A stretch of 64,000 nucleotides of DNA from JAMXLO01 sp963799415 (GTDB lineage: Bacteria > Pseudomonadota > Alphaproteobacteria > Acetobacterales > Acetobacteraceae): contig CAWCXI010000005.1 in assembly GCA_963799415.1 (NCBI GenBank), positions 1 through 64,000 of the forward strand. Reading direction: 5' to 3'. The position numbers and the translations under genes are program-made. A model generated the notes under the pieces. The model was not told where the DNA came from. It saw only the letters and a program-made list of their open reading frames with translations, and made no database searches. Of the stretch, positions 26,262-35,922 are shown piece by piece (the stretch's first letter is position 1; each line of letters begins with the position of its first letter).

Positions 26262-27296
26262 ATGGCCACCTTACCGAGTTTACGGGACGACCTAGGCAAC
26301 GTGCCTGGCGCGCTTGCATCCGCGACGATCAATACGAACACGCTGAGCCAGCCCTCCACGCTTAGTTTCATCAGCGCGGATGTTGCGGCAGCGCTGACGT
26401 CCGCGGCGCCGGTCGCCCCGACCGTGGCCGCACCTGGTGCGCCCTATCCTGCGATGTATGTCTTCGGCGACAGCTTGTCGGACACGGGTAACGTATCGCT
26501 TGCCACGCTCGGTCAGGTCCCGGTATCGCCTTACGCGGACCGCAGTTTCAGCAACGGTCCGGTGTGGGCACAAGACCTTGCACAGTCGCTCCATCTGCCT
26601 GCACTGCAGCCGAGTCTCGCTGGGGGCACCGATTTTGCCTATGGCGGTGCGGAGACCGGACAGACGCCGGCGCATACGCTCAATCCCACCGACTTTGCAT
26701 CGCAGTATGGGCAGTACCTGACGCAGGTTCCGTCGCCACAGGCTGGCGCACTCTATGCAATCTGGATCGGTGCCAATGACGTACTCGATATCACCAACAA
26801 CAGCTCGTTGACTCCGGCACAGCAGCAGGCCGACGTGGGTGCGGCGGTGCAGAACGAGGTGTCAGTGATCGGCGGGCTGGCGGCGCATGGCGCGCAGAAC
26901 CTGCTCGTGCTGAATGTACCCGATCTCGGCAGGACCCCGTACGAGACGGCGCGAGGGCCGGCGGTGGCGCAGTCGGCGACGTCACTCGCTTCGCTGTACG
27001 ACAGCGACCTTGCGACTGCGCTGCAGCCCTTGGAGGCGTCTGGTGCGCTGAAGATCGATCTGGTGAACACTTTCTCGGTACTCGACCAGGTGATTGCCAG
27101 TCCTGGCGCCTACGGCTTCACGAATGTGACCGATCCGCTGTGGAACGGCAACCTTACCAGTTCCAGCAGCGGAACACTGGCCGCGGCTGGCGCCGCGCAA
27201 AGTCAGTATCTCTTCTTCGACGGTCTGCATCCAACCGCACAGGCTCACTCCCTCTTGGCGTCCGGGATCGCTCAGGGTCTTACTGGTGTCGCGTAG
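26262..27296 (+). CDS. SGNH/GDSL family hydrolase
   Basis: Start at 26262 (MATLPSLRDD) after AAAGGG; an upstream in-frame Met at 26238 is possible. The 344-residue protein has FGDSLSDTGNV (block I, nucleophile Ser), GGTDFAYGGAETG (block II Gly), WIGANDVLD (block III Asn) and FFDGLHPTAQAH (block V with Asp and His). It is thus a GDSL esterase/lipase-type enzyme of the thermolabile hemolysin/acyltransferase size. It has no clear Sec signal; its N-terminus is Ala/Thr-rich, so the route of export, if any, is unknown. It converges on the broken DUF899 gene with no spare base. Confidence 0.8.
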   Translation: MATLPSLRDDLGNVPGALASATINTNTLSQPSTLSFISADVAAALTSAAPVAPTVAAPGAPYPAMYVFGDSLSDTGNVSLATLGQVPVSPYADRSFSNGPVWAQDLAQSLHLPALQPSLAGGTDFAYGGAETGQTPAHTLNPTDFASQYGQYLTQVPSPQAGALYAIWIGANDVLDITNNSSLTPAQQQADVGAAVQNEVSVIGGLAAHGAQNLLVLNVPDLGRTPYETARGPAVAQSATSLASLYDSDLATALQPLEASGALKIDLVNTFSVLDQVIASPGAYGFTNVTDPLWNGNLTSSSSGTLAAAGAAQSQYLFFDGLHPTAQAHSLLASGIAQGLTGVA

Positions 27297-27681
27297 TTAT
27301 CGATAATCAAACGCCGCGTGCCAACCGGCCGCGCCTTCGGGCAGGAGGCCGGACAGATGCCAGAGGGTGCAGAAATCGTCGCCGGGTTCGAAACCGGTTT
27401 CAGCTACGCGAACGATGACATCGCGTTCGCGTCTGAACACCGAGACACCCGGCAGCCAGCCGCCTGTCGTGGACCTACAGCCCATGTCGGCGGCGAAGCT
27501 GTTTTCCTGATGGCTGACCATGTGGAATCGCGACAGGCTTATGGCCCCCTTGGGTGTAACAAATTCATAGTTCTGCACAGGCTTCGGCTACGGAGGCCTG
27601 TGCCTGCCGCATCTTCTGCCTTAGCTCGGTGATCTGCTCGCGCCAGGCGGCGAGCTTCGCAGTGGTGTCGCGGTAGTTCAT
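27297..27681 (-). pseudogene. DUF899 protein, second copy, with internal deletion and frameshift
   Basis: From ATG 27681 it encodes MNYRDTTAKLAAWREQITELRQKMRQAQASV and then continues, after removing one base at about 27582 (extra G in the coding strand), with EPVQNYEFVTPKGAISLSR. It then jumps straight to FHMVSHQENSFAADMG and ends with LLPEGAAGW. A normal DUF899 protein is about 230 residues, so roughly 80-90 residues (the CPYC-type region) are missing between ISLSR and FHMVSHQ. It lies 7 bases after the first DUF899 gene; both belong behind an ArsR regulator. Confidence 0.7.
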
Positions 27682-27688
27682 GATGCGA

Positions 27689-28399
27689 TCAGTCCTCGTA
27701 CTTGTCGTGCCAGCGAAGCCATTCCATCGGATACCTCAGCCCGGCTTCGTCGCGGTCCTTCAGCACCAGATCCAGGTAATGGTACGCGGTGTTCATCATG
27801 TCGAGGCCCCGCGCGTAGATGGAATAGGTGTGGTAAAGAGTGCCATCTTCCGCCTTGTAGAATACGCTGATCCCGGGGCGTTCGGTGTCTGAGGCTTTGG
27901 TCCAGGTGTAATTGTAGAAGATATCGCCTCGCTCGATTTCATCGCGTGCAAAGGTCACGTGATAGTTGTGGTTGAAGTCACAGCCGGCGGATGAGACCCA
28001 CTTGAAGCTCCAACCCATGCGTTGCTTGTAGGCGTTGATCTTCTCCAGCGGTGCCGATGAGATCGCCAGAAGTGTCACGTCGCGATGCGCCAGGTGGATG
28101 TCGATGCCGTTGAAGTTGTCTGCCCAGAAGGAGCAGCCCTTAGCACCCCTCGGTCCAATCGGGGGCAAGCATGAAATGGTAGACGACGAGTTGCGAGCGT
28201 CCCGCGAAGAGGTCGGCCAGGGATTCGCGGCCATCGGGGCCGTCTAACACAGATGGTTTCTCGGCGCGTTCCCACGGCAGCGTGCGCCGCTGAGCACTCA
28301 GTCCGTCGCGCAGGCGGTTGAACTCTTTCTCCTTGGCGAGAACTGCCTGCGGGCATCTACCCAGGCGTCGTGCGAAACAACCGGGTGATTGTCGATCAT
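27689..28399 (-). pseudogene. DUF899 protein, first copy, with two compensating frameshifts
   Basis: From ATG 28399 (MIDNHPVVSHDAWVDARRQ) the frame is lost near 28345, where one base is missing; the next frame continues LAKEKEFNRLRD and WERAEKPSVLDGPDGRESLADLF to FMLAPDWTEGC, where a TAA interrupts. Removing one base at 28142 restores KGCSFWADNFNGIDIHLAHRD. The rest is clean (YEDs at the end). One loss and one gain leave the total length (237 codons) intact. DUF899 proteins are thioredoxin-fold-like with unknown function and are often regulated by the ArsR protein encoded upstream. Position of the stop is TAA, so selenocysteine readthrough does not explain it. Confidence 0.75.
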
Positions 28400-28797
28400 G
28401 GTTTGTTCTCCTTTCTTTGGCGCTTGGGCCTCGGGGGTTCATCGATCTCCAGAATCGAAGCAGCGAGCAGATCGAACTGCTGCTGCCAGTATTTGCTGTA
28501 GCGGTTGAGCCAGATCGCGGCGGTGAGTATGTGCGCGGCATCAAGGGTGCAGCGGCTGATCCGTCCCGAGCGCTCCTGACGAACCAGGCCGGCGCGCACC
28601 AGCACCTGGATGTGGCGCGAGACCGCCTGCAACGAGATGTCGAACGGTGTCGCCAATTCCGATACCAACAGCACCTGCTCGCCGAGTCGCAGCAGGATGG
28701 CGCGACGCACAGGATCGGACAGGGCGAAGAAGACGCTGTCCAGCAGCGCCTCTTCGATATTCGCCTCCTGCTCGATCGTGCGCAGCGCGGCAGACAT
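28396..28797 (-). CDS. ArsR-family transcriptional regulator
   Basis: A 133-residue winged-helix protein. The core LDSVFFALSDPVRRAILLRLGE, VSELATPFDISLQAVSRHIQVLVRAGLV, and RISRCTLDAAHI matches ArsR/SmtB-type regulators, but I see no metal-binding Cys set, as in other ArsR members linked to DUF899 or SRPBCC genes. It ends in the basic tail KRQRKENKP. Its stop overlaps the start of the first DUF899 gene (ATGA), so it heads that operon. Two palindromic sites lie directly upstream of its start. Confidence 0.85.
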   Translation of the reverse strand: MSAALRTIEQEANIEEALLDSVFFALSDPVRRAILLRLGEQVLLVSELATPFDISLQAVSRHIQVLVRAGLVRQERSGRISRCTLDAAHILTAAIWLNRYSKYWQQQFDLLAASILEIDEPPRPKRQRKENKP

Positions 28798-28808
28798 GGG
28801 TGCCCATT

Positions 28809-28845
28809 ATCAACAGACTAGTTGATAGTCAACAGATAGGTTGAT
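28809..28845. promoter_or_regulatory. Two tandem operator-like palindromes upstream of the ArsR gene
   Basis: The first site is ATCAAC, six bases, GTTGAT (28809-28826); the second is TCAAC, six bases, GTTGA (28829-28844). They repeat with a spacing of about 20 bases, two helical turns, starting 12 bases before the ArsR start codon and also within the divergent gap before the PEP-mutase remnant at 28904. Symmetry and spacing suit a dimeric winged-helix repressor, most likely the ArsR protein itself. Confidence 0.6.
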
Positions 28846-28903
28846 GGTAGGCGTGAGCGGATGTGCGCATTACGATCGTGTTGATCGTGCAGAGGGTGGG
28901 CAG

Positions 28904-29317
28904 ATGGCCACGAAGACGCGGACGCGGCGCTTCCGCGAGTTGATCGAAGCGGATGAGATCCTGGTGCAGCCAGGCATTTACGACCGAATCAGTGCGCCCG
29001 ACATTGCCCTGGTCGCGAGGGAGGTGAACAAGCCGCGCCCGATTACGCCGCTGACATGCGCACGTGAGATGCCGGACCTTGGCGTCGCCTTGGTCGGCTA
29101 TCCGCGTCTGGTGACGGAGGCCGCGATCCGACGGATGGAGAATGCGTTGTCCGTCCTGCTGCAATCGGCGGCGGAAGGACGCGTGATCGAGCAGCCGGAT
29201 CTCGTGGCGCCCTTCGAGGAACCGAACGAGCTGATGGCATTCAGCATAGTCAGGGATAAGCAGCAGCGCTTCCTCGCCGCGGCGCAGAGAGAAACCAAAT
29301 ACGGCGCGTCGCGATGA
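28904..29317 (+). pseudogene. Isocitrate lyase / PEP mutase family protein with large in-frame internal deletion
   Basis: From ATG 28904: MATKTRTRRFRELIEADEILVQPGIYD is the normal N-terminus of this family. The sequence then jumps to PDIALVAREVNKPRPITP, normally found well into the barrel, and finishes with DLGVALVGYPRLVTEAAIRRM and QRETKYG. The intervening region, which carries the metal-binding DADTGYG segment and active-site residues, is gone while the frame stays open. The product of 137 residues cannot be a working TIM barrel. The stop overlaps the hyuA start (ATGA), so translation of the remnant may still help load ribosomes on hyuA. Confidence 0.7.
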
Positions 29318-31395
29318 CACAACAACGCGGTGCCCGCACTCGACTAGCCGTCGATATCGGCGGCACGTTCACCGATCTCGTGCTGGAGCTGCCTGATCGC
29401 ACGCTATCCGCGAAATTGCTGACCACGCACACGGCGCCGGACGAAGCGGTGATCGAGGGCACGGAGGCGATCCTGCGCGAGGCGGGCATCGCCGCGTCCT
29501 CGCTTGATCTGGTGATCCACGGCACGACGCTCGCCACCAACGCGTTGATCGAGCGCAAAGGTGCGCGCACCGCGCTGATTACCACTGATGGATTTCGGGA
29601 TTCGCTGGAGATCGCCTACGAGCACCGGTTCGAGCAGTACGACCTGTATATGGAAAGGCCAGAGCCGCTGGTTTCACGCGATCTGCGCCTGGAAGTGCCC
29701 GAACGCCTGGCCGCTGATGGATCTGTGCTGCTCGCGCTGGATGAGAACGCGCTAAAGCGTCTGGCGGCGGCGATCCTGCAACGCGATATCGAGGCGTTGG
29801 CGATCAGCTTCCTCCATTCGTACATAAACCCGGCACATGAGGAGCGCGCGCGCGAGGTGATGTCGCACATGCTGCCGCATCTGGCGATCAGCATCTCGTC
29901 GGAAGTGTGCCGTGAGATCCGCGAATACGAGCGGACCTCGACTGTGGTAGCCAACGCCTACGTGCTGCCGATGATGGATCGCTATCTCGCGCAGATGCAG
30001 GATGGATTGCGCCGCATCGGTGCAACCTGCCCATTGTTGCTGATGATGTCCTCGGGCGGCATCTGCACAGTGGAGACCGCGCGGCGTTTCCCGGCGCGGC
30101 TGGTGGAGAGCGGACCGGCGGGTGGCGCCATTCTGGCGCGACATGTTGCGGCTCGCGGCGGTTACGACCGTGCGATTTCGTTCGACATGGGCGGCACGAC
30201 CGCGAAGATCACGCTGATCGACGACTATACTCCGCAGCAGTCGCGGCACTTCGAAGTCGCGCGTGCCTATCGGTTCGCCAAGGGCAGCGGCTTTCCGGTG
30301 CGTATTCCGGTGATCGACATGGTGGAGATCGGTGCCGGTGGTGGTTCGATCGCGCGTGTGGACTTGCTGGGCCGCATTGTCGTCGGACCCGACAGTGCGG
30401 GAGCAGATCCGGGTCCGGCATGCTACGCGCGCGGCGGCAATCAGCCGACAGTGACCGATGCCGATGTGGTGCTGGGGCGCATTGATCTGACGCGCTTTGC
30501 CGGTGGCAAGATCGCGTTGGATCCCACGCGGGCACTCGAGGCGGTGACAGCGACAATCGCCGCGCCGCTGTCGATGGCTGTGCAGGAAGCGGCGCGTGGC
30601 ATCGCCGAGATCGTCGACGAAACGATGGCGAGCGCGGCACGTGTGCATGCGGTGGAGAATGGCAAGGAGACCTCGGGTCGCACGCTGATCGCTTTCGGCG
30701 GCGCGGCTCCGCTGCATGCCGTACGGCTGGCACAGAAGCTGGGCATTCGTCGCGTCGTGGTACCGCCGGATGCCGGTGTGGGATCGGCACTCGGCTTTCT
30801 CGGTGCGCCGATCGCCTATGAAGTTGTACGCACTCTGCTGGTGCGGCTCGATGCGCTGGAGCAGAAGACCATTGATGCGCTGTTTGCCGATATGCGCGCC
30901 GAAGCTGAAGCGGTGGTACGGCTCGGTGTGCCACGGGGTGCGTTGATCGAAACGCGCACCGGGTTCATGCGCTATCGCGGGCAGGGCCACGAGGTTGCGG
31001 TGCTGCTGCCCGACGGCGCTCTGGATCCTGCCGCCCTGCGCGCAGCGTTCGACGCGACGTATGCCCGCGTTTATGGCCGAGTTATTCCGCGACTAGAAGT
31101 CGAAGCCGTGACCTGGACTCTGTCGCTCGCGGAGCCGCATGACCTGCCGGAGCGATTGAACGTGCCTGCTGATGCGGGCGCCGCAGCACCGATCGGACAG
31201 TGCCACATGGTCGAGCCGATCAGCGGGGAAGCAGTCGATGCGTTGGTGTTCGCGCGTGGGGCGTTGCCCATGGGTGCGCGCATAACTGGACCTGCTGTCG
31301 TCGTCGAGGACGGCACTTCGACGATCCTGCCGAGCGGTTATGCCGCGCACATTGGTGGTGCCGGAGACATGGTGATCGAGGAGATTGAGGCGTGA
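29314..31395 (+). CDS. Hydantoinase/oxoprolinase family protein, subunit A
   Basis: A 693-residue protein with the actin-like fold of N-methylhydantoinase A / 5-oxoprolinase. The N-terminal phosphate motif is VDIGGTFTDLVLE; SFDMGGTTAKI recurs near residue 290, and ENGKETSGRTLIAFGGAAPLHA is the third motif. It is partner to the B subunit that follows with a GTGA overlap. Such AB pairs couple ATP hydrolysis to ring opening of hydantoins, 5-oxoproline or related lactams, or to acetone/acetophenone carboxylation; which one cannot be told here. Confidence 0.85.
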   Translation: MTQQRGARTRLAVDIGGTFTDLVLELPDRTLSAKLLTTHTAPDEAVIEGTEAILREAGIAASSLDLVIHGTTLATNALIERKGARTALITTDGFRDSLEIAYEHRFEQYDLYMERPEPLVSRDLRLEVPERLAADGSVLLALDENALKRLAAAILQRDIEALAISFLHSYINPAHEERAREVMSHMLPHLAISISSEVCREIREYERTSTVVANAYVLPMMDRYLAQMQDGLRRIGATCPLLLMMSSGGICTVETARRFPARLVESGPAGGAILARHVAARGGYDRAISFDMGGTTAKITLIDDYTPQQSRHFEVARAYRFAKGSGFPVRIPVIDMVEIGAGGGSIARVDLLGRIVVGPDSAGADPGPACYARGGNQPTVTDADVVLGRIDLTRFAGGKIALDPTRALEAVTATIAAPLSMAVQEAARGIAEIVDETMASAARVHAVENGKETSGRTLIAFGGAAPLHAVRLAQKLGIRRVVVPPDAGVGSALGFLGAPIAYEVVRTLLVRLDALEQKTIDALFADMRAEAEAVVRLGVPRGALIETRTGFMRYRGQGHEVAVLLPDGALDPAALRAAFDATYARVYGRVIPRLEVEAVTWTLSLAEPHDLPERLNVPADAGAAAPIGQCHMVEPISGEAVDALVFARGALPMGARITGPAVVVEDGTSTILPSGYAAHIGGAGDMVIEEIEA

Positions 31396-33056
31396 GTCGC
31401 AGGAACATCTCGGAGATCGAGCTGCAGATCATGTGGAACCGCCTGCTGTCCGTGGTGGAGGAGCAGGCGCAGACCTTGGTTCGCACGGCATTCAGCACAT
31501 CGGCGCGCGAGGCCGGCGACATTTCCGCCGGCGTGTTCGATCTGGCAGGGCGGATGCTGGCGCAGGCGGTCACCGGCACGCCGGGCCACATCAATACCAT
31601 GGCGCGGTCGGTCGGGCATTTTCTGGAGGCGTTCCCTGTTGGGCAGATGAAGGACGGCGATGTCTACATCACCAACGATCCGTGGAAGGGCACCGGCCAC
31701 CTTTACGATCTGGTGGTCGTGTCACCGACCTTCATGGACGGACGAATCGTGGCATTGTTCGCCTGCACCACGCACCTGGTCGACATGGGTGGCGTCGGGC
31801 AGACGCCGGAGGGCCGGCAGATCTACCACGAGGGTCTGTTCATCCCGCTGCTGCGCCTCGCGCGCGCGGGCGAGATGAATGATGACCTGCTGGCGATGAT
31901 CCGTTCCAATGTACGCGAGCCGGTGCAGGTGATTGGCGATGTCTATGCGTTGATTGCGTGCAACGAGATCGGCAGCCGTCGGCTGGTAGCGATGATGCGC
32001 GAGTTCACCCTGCGCGATCTGGATATGCTGGGTGAAGCGATCATCAGCCGCAGCCGTCAGGGCATGGCGGAGGCGATCGGCAGATTGCCACAGGGCACCT
32101 GGGACGCGTCGATGCGCATCGACGGCTATGAGGCGCCGATCGATCTGGTGGGCACGCTGACCATCGGTCGCGACACGATTCACGTAGATTACACCGGCAC
32201 GTCGGGCATGTCGTCGTACGCGATTAACTGCCCGCTCTGCTATACAGAGGCCTATACAACCTTCGGTGTTAACTGCGTCGTGGCGCCACATATACCGAAC
32301 AACACGGGGACGCTGGATGCGGTGCGTGTCACCGCGCCGGAGGGAACGATCCTCAGCGCAGTCCATCCTGCTGCGGTATATGCGCGCTCTGTGATGGGAC
32401 ACATGCTGCCCGACGTGGTGTATGGCTGTCTCGACCAGGCGCTGCCGGGACGCGTGCCGGCAGAAGGGACGTCGAATCTGTGGACGCTCAATTTGATCGC
32501 GGGGCATGGGCTGACCGGGATCGGCCGCGCTACGGGCACTCCATTCATGGTGAACAGTTTTCACTCGGGTGGCGCGGGTGCGCGGCCGAAACAGGACGGG
32601 CTGTCAGCGACGCCGTTCCCATCCGGTGTGCGCAACGTTCCGGTGGAGGCGACCGAGGCCATTACGCCGTTGGTGATATGGCGCAAGGAGCTGCGGCAGG
32701 ATTCCGGCGGCGTTGGGCGTCAGCGCGGCGGGTTGGGTCAGGTGATGGAGATCGGATCGCGGGAGGATGCCGCGTTCGGCATTTTTGCGCGGTTCGAGCG
32801 GGCGAAGTATCCGGCACGTGGGCGACATGGCGGCGGTGCCGGGCAGGTCGGGCGGCTGTCGCTGAAGTCGGGGACGGAGCTGAAGCCCAAGGGTCTTGCG
32901 GTGGTTCCGCCAGGCGATCGGCTGGTGGTAGAGATGCCCGGCGGTGGCGGCATGGGGCCTGCCAGGGAGCGCGATCCTGAGGCCGTGCTGCGCGACGTGC
33001 GACTGGGGTACGTGTCGCGGGAGGCCGCAAAAACCGCATATGGTGTCGATGCGTGA
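31392..33056 (+). CDS. Hydantoinase/oxoprolinase family protein, subunit B
   Basis: A 554-residue protein of the HyuB family with a GTG start overlapping the hyuA stop by four bases. It shows the typical LQIMWNRLLSVVEEQAQTLVRTAFSTSAREAGDISAGVFD, then NDPWKGTGHLYD, and the Gly-rich terminus VVEMPGGGGMGPARERDPEAV. It would form the second catalytic subunit with the upstream A protein. The old IS630 and IS1182 remnants lie just downstream. Confidence 0.85.
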   Translation: MSRRNISEIELQIMWNRLLSVVEEQAQTLVRTAFSTSAREAGDISAGVFDLAGRMLAQAVTGTPGHINTMARSVGHFLEAFPVGQMKDGDVYITNDPWKGTGHLYDLVVVSPTFMDGRIVALFACTTHLVDMGGVGQTPEGRQIYHEGLFIPLLRLARAGEMNDDLLAMIRSNVREPVQVIGDVYALIACNEIGSRRLVAMMREFTLRDLDMLGEAIISRSRQGMAEAIGRLPQGTWDASMRIDGYEAPIDLVGTLTIGRDTIHVDYTGTSGMSSYAINCPLCYTEAYTTFGVNCVVAPHIPNNTGTLDAVRVTAPEGTILSAVHPAAVYARSVMGHMLPDVVYGCLDQALPGRVPAEGTSNLWTLNLIAGHGLTGIGRATGTPFMVNSFHSGGAGARPKQDGLSATPFPSGVRNVPVEATEAITPLVIWRKELRQDSGGVGRQRGGLGQVMEIGSREDAAFGIFARFERAKYPARGRHGGGAGQVGRLSLKSGTELKPKGLAVVPPGDRLVVEMPGGGGMGPARERDPEAVLRDVRLGYVSREAAKTAYGVDA

Positions 33057-33231
33057 ATTAGATGCGTGGTCAACTGTTGGTCCGTTCGTCAGTCCCGCGC
33101 GGGTTTCTTGATGCGCCTAATTTGAGGTTTGTTTTTGCGCTTAAAGCGTGATGAAGTTTGTCGGAATTGGCTACCGATTCCCGAATCGGGCTGCGTCTGC
33201 CTCAACCTGCTGGCTGGGGATGGAGACCAGC

Positions 33232-33530
33232 ATGAGACCCTATTCGAACGACCTACGCGTTGTCGGCTCAGTAGAGCGAGACGAGCTGTCGCGACGGCAG
33301 GCAGCATCGCATTACGGCGTAGGGGCCAGCACGGCGGTCAAATGGGTGCAGCGTCTCAGACGGACTGGCAGCGTCAGCCCTGGCAAGATGGGACGCCGCC
33401 GCCCCAAGAGCTGTCCGGCTTATGGCGGGGCTGGCTGTTGGAGCGTTGCCGTGCCGGCGAATTCACCCTGCGGGGTCTGGTGGGTGAACTGGCCGAGCGT
33501 GGGCTGAAGATCGCTGGCCATCCGACGAGG
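33232..33530 (+). pseudogene. IS630-family transposase, N-terminal remnant
   Basis: From ATG 33232 it reads MRPYSNDLRVVGSVERDELSRRQAASHYGVGASTAVKWVQRLRRTG, a helix-turn-helix DNA-binding segment of IS630-like transposases (lacking two residues after NDLR). The frame then changes; a neighbouring frame continues LSGLWRGWLLERCRAGEFTLRGLVGELAERGLKI. The DDE catalytic domain is absent, cut off at the start of the IS1182-like remnant near 33545. Dead. Confidence 0.8.
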
Positions 33531-33545
33531 AAGGCTGGTAGCGGA

Positions 33546-34682
33546 TGTCTCTTGGACGGCAGCGGGAACGGCAGGCGGACATGCTGGCTTCGTGGGCGGA
33601 GATGCCGCGCTCACCGGGACACGTGTTCTACGACAAGCTGCAAGCCTTGCTGATCGCGGCGGGCTTCGACGCGTTCGTTGCGACGCAGTGCGCGAAGGAA
33701 TATGCGCCGCGTCGCGGCCGGCCGTCGTTGCCGCAGGTCGCTACTTCCGCATGCTGCTGATCGGGTATTTCGAAGGTATAGACAGCGAGCGCGGCCTGGA
33801 ATGGCGCTGCGCTGACAGCCTTTCACTACGCGAGTTCCTGCGTCTATCTGAGCGCGAGGGCGTGCCGGATCACTCGTGGTTGAGCCGCACCAGATCGGCG
33901 CGACAGCGGCGAAGGCTATCGCGAGATGCTGACCCGTATGGCCCGCGAGAGCGGCATCGAGACGCCGACGGCCGATGACCTGGATCGCCGAGTTGAAAGA
34001 CGGCCGAACGCATCTGGCCTACAAGCCGGAGCATGCGATGGACGTCGACACCGGTGCAGTGGTCGCGGTCGAGGTGCGTGCCGCCGACCAGGGCGAAACC
34101 GCGACCTTGCCGGATACCTTGGCGAATGCCATCGAGCATCTCACGGCGGTTGACGCGGCACCGACGCCGGAGGCGCCTGCTGAGTTGATCGCCGACAAGG
34201 GATATCATTCGCGCGATGCGCTGAAGGCGCTTGATGGTGGTCCGTGGAAGTCGCGCATCTCCGAGCCACACCGCGACGGGGTCTCACTTTGGCACGGCGA
34301 TGATGCGGCGCGTCGGGCGGTCTACAACAACCGAACGCGGCTACTTTCGGGGGTAGCTCGACAAGCGTTCAAGCTTCGTGCCGAACTGGTGGAACGTGGT
34401 TTCGCCCTGATCCTCGATCGCGGCGGCATGCGCCGGGTCTGGTTGCGCGGCCGGGACAACGTGCAGAAGCGCTATCTGACCCACGTTGCCGGGTACAACC
34501 TGGGATTGCTAATGCGATTGCTGACCGGAGCGGGGACGCCCCGGGAGTTCATCGCGATAGCTTCCGGTCGGCTTTTTGCGACCTTGCAACCAGATGGCGT
34601 CCTGATCGTCATGATACTCGTCGTCGCCGACAACCAGTGCGCCGCATTCGCCGTGATGATCACACCAATCCCATTCGCCTGA
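33546..34682 (+). pseudogene. IS1182-family transposase remnant
   Basis: Pieces in three frames spell an IS1182-type transposase: SLGRQRERQADMLASWAEMPRSPGHVFYDKLQ, YFRMLLIGYFEGIDSERGLEWRCADSLSLREFLRL, DHSWLSRTR, then YREMLTRMARESG and ELKDGRTHLAYKPEHAMDVDTGAVV to HVAGYNLGLLMRLLTGAGTPREF. The stretch that normally carries the first catalytic Asp (between SRTR and YREMLTR) is missing, and frames change at about 33720, 33900 and 33975. It is inactive and directly abuts the IS630 remnant. Confidence 0.8.
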
Positions 34683-35148
34683 ATACGCATTTCTCAACGG
34701 GCTGGTAAGCGATGTTCGGCGACCCTTCGCTGCTTCGTGAAATGAGGGTGGTTGTGCGGGCGGTAGCCAAAACCACGGCATCAATTCGTCGATGCCGTTC
34801 TCCGGCCAGCCGTTCACCAGGCGTGTGATGGGACCGGTGAAATAGCAGGGAATCGCGTGAAGGGATCAACTGGACAGTAGGCTTGCGAGGAAGTCGTCGT
34901 CCCAGGCGCGACTATGATGGCCTGGCTGACTCGCAGGGACAAGCAAAGATGTCGTCGGTCGCCGCTGTGCGGTGAACATTTGACCGTAAAGGAGCCCGTG
35001 GATTTGTGCATAACGCAAGCGCATTACACACACTCCAACAGGCCCATCAACAACAGCCAAGACGGACATTTTATCATTTTATAAGGCAAACATCTTTGCG
35101 GCAAATCTGCCTCCGCGCGTCAGCGGGGGCAGCTCCGTTGTTGGATGG
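34683..35148. other. Intergenic stretch between decayed insertion sequences
   Basis: About 465 bases with no supportable gene. A short AT-rich tract near 35060-35090 stands out against the GC-rich background and may mark an old element boundary. No inverted repeats or RNA-like structures were identified with certainty. Confidence 0.4.
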
Positions 35149-35922
35149 TTATTGTACCCCGCTGTCGCTCTTGCTGTCGCTGGCGTCCCTCGGTTTGCGT
35201 GGTGCACGAGCGGCGGCCACTCTTCGCCGGTAGCTTTCGACGTTCATTTCGAAGATCGTCGAGTGGTGGACAAGCCGGTCCACAGCGGCCCGCGTCATTG
35301 CGGCATCCGGGAAGACGCTCCTCCATTCGCCAAATGGATGATTAGCCGTAACTATCAGGCTGCGCCGTTCGTAACGGGCAGCGATCAACTCAAAAGACCG
35401 AGGTCTCGGCTTGATCCTTTCGCACATAGCAGAGGGCTTCGAGGATGAGCAGGTGGTATTTGTCGAGCTACTCGATGGCACTTTCCAACGACAGCGCCTG
35501 CCGAGCTTGTTGCAGACGCTGCACAAGATAGGTGGTTCGGGTGAACAGCACCCGGTAGCCGTTCTCGATGAGCGCATGACCGAAGGCGGCGCTGAGGTGC
35601 AACCTTCCCGACCCGCTGGGGCCGAACAGCAAGATCGTGCCGCCTCGGTCGATCCATCGGTCGCCGGTGGCGAGCGCGACAACGTGCGCACGACTGAGCA
35701 TCGACACAGCGGCGAAATCGAAGCTGTCGAGCGTCTTGCCGGGCAGCAGGCGGGCCTCGATCAAGTGGCGCTGGATGCGTCGCTGATCCCGTTCGGCGAG
35801 TTCCAGCTCGGTGAGGGACGCCAGCAGTCGCGCTGCCGGCCAACCTTCGCGGTCGGCGCGCTCGGGCGTCCTTCAGCCTGGCTGCGGCCGCGGCTTAGCC
35901 GATCGTCATAGATCCGCATCCG
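35149..35922 (-). pseudogene. IstB-like ATPase remnant of an older IS21-family element (with the tail of its istA)
   Basis: Near 35905 the frame still shows RMRIYDDRL of an IstA, then passes by deletion into an IstB: ADREGWPAARLLASLTELEL, RHLIEARLLPGKTLDSFDFAAVSMLSR, then LLFGPSGSGRLHLSAAFGHALIENGYRVLFTRTT. The Walker A Lys has become Arg (GSGRLHL in place of GGGKSHL). A change of frame near 35470 leads to FELIAARYERRSLIVTANHPFGEW and AVDRLVHHSTIFEMNVESYRRR. Frameshifts and the lost Lys mean no ATPase activity. The other part of its istA lies on the far side of the intact IS21 element. Confidence 0.85.
35914..35922. repeat. Target-site duplication, left copy
   Basis: CCGCATCCG directly before the left terminal repeat of the intact IS21 element. 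The same nine bases lie just after its right end (38468-38476). IS21 elements more often duplicate 4-8 bases, and one base could be counted inside the element, so the true duplication is 8 or 9. Confidence 0.75.

Noticed and set aside
28138..28150. Stop inside DUF899 considered as a selenocysteine codon because SelB is present
   Set aside because: The stop is TAA, not TGA, and the following frame is shifted.
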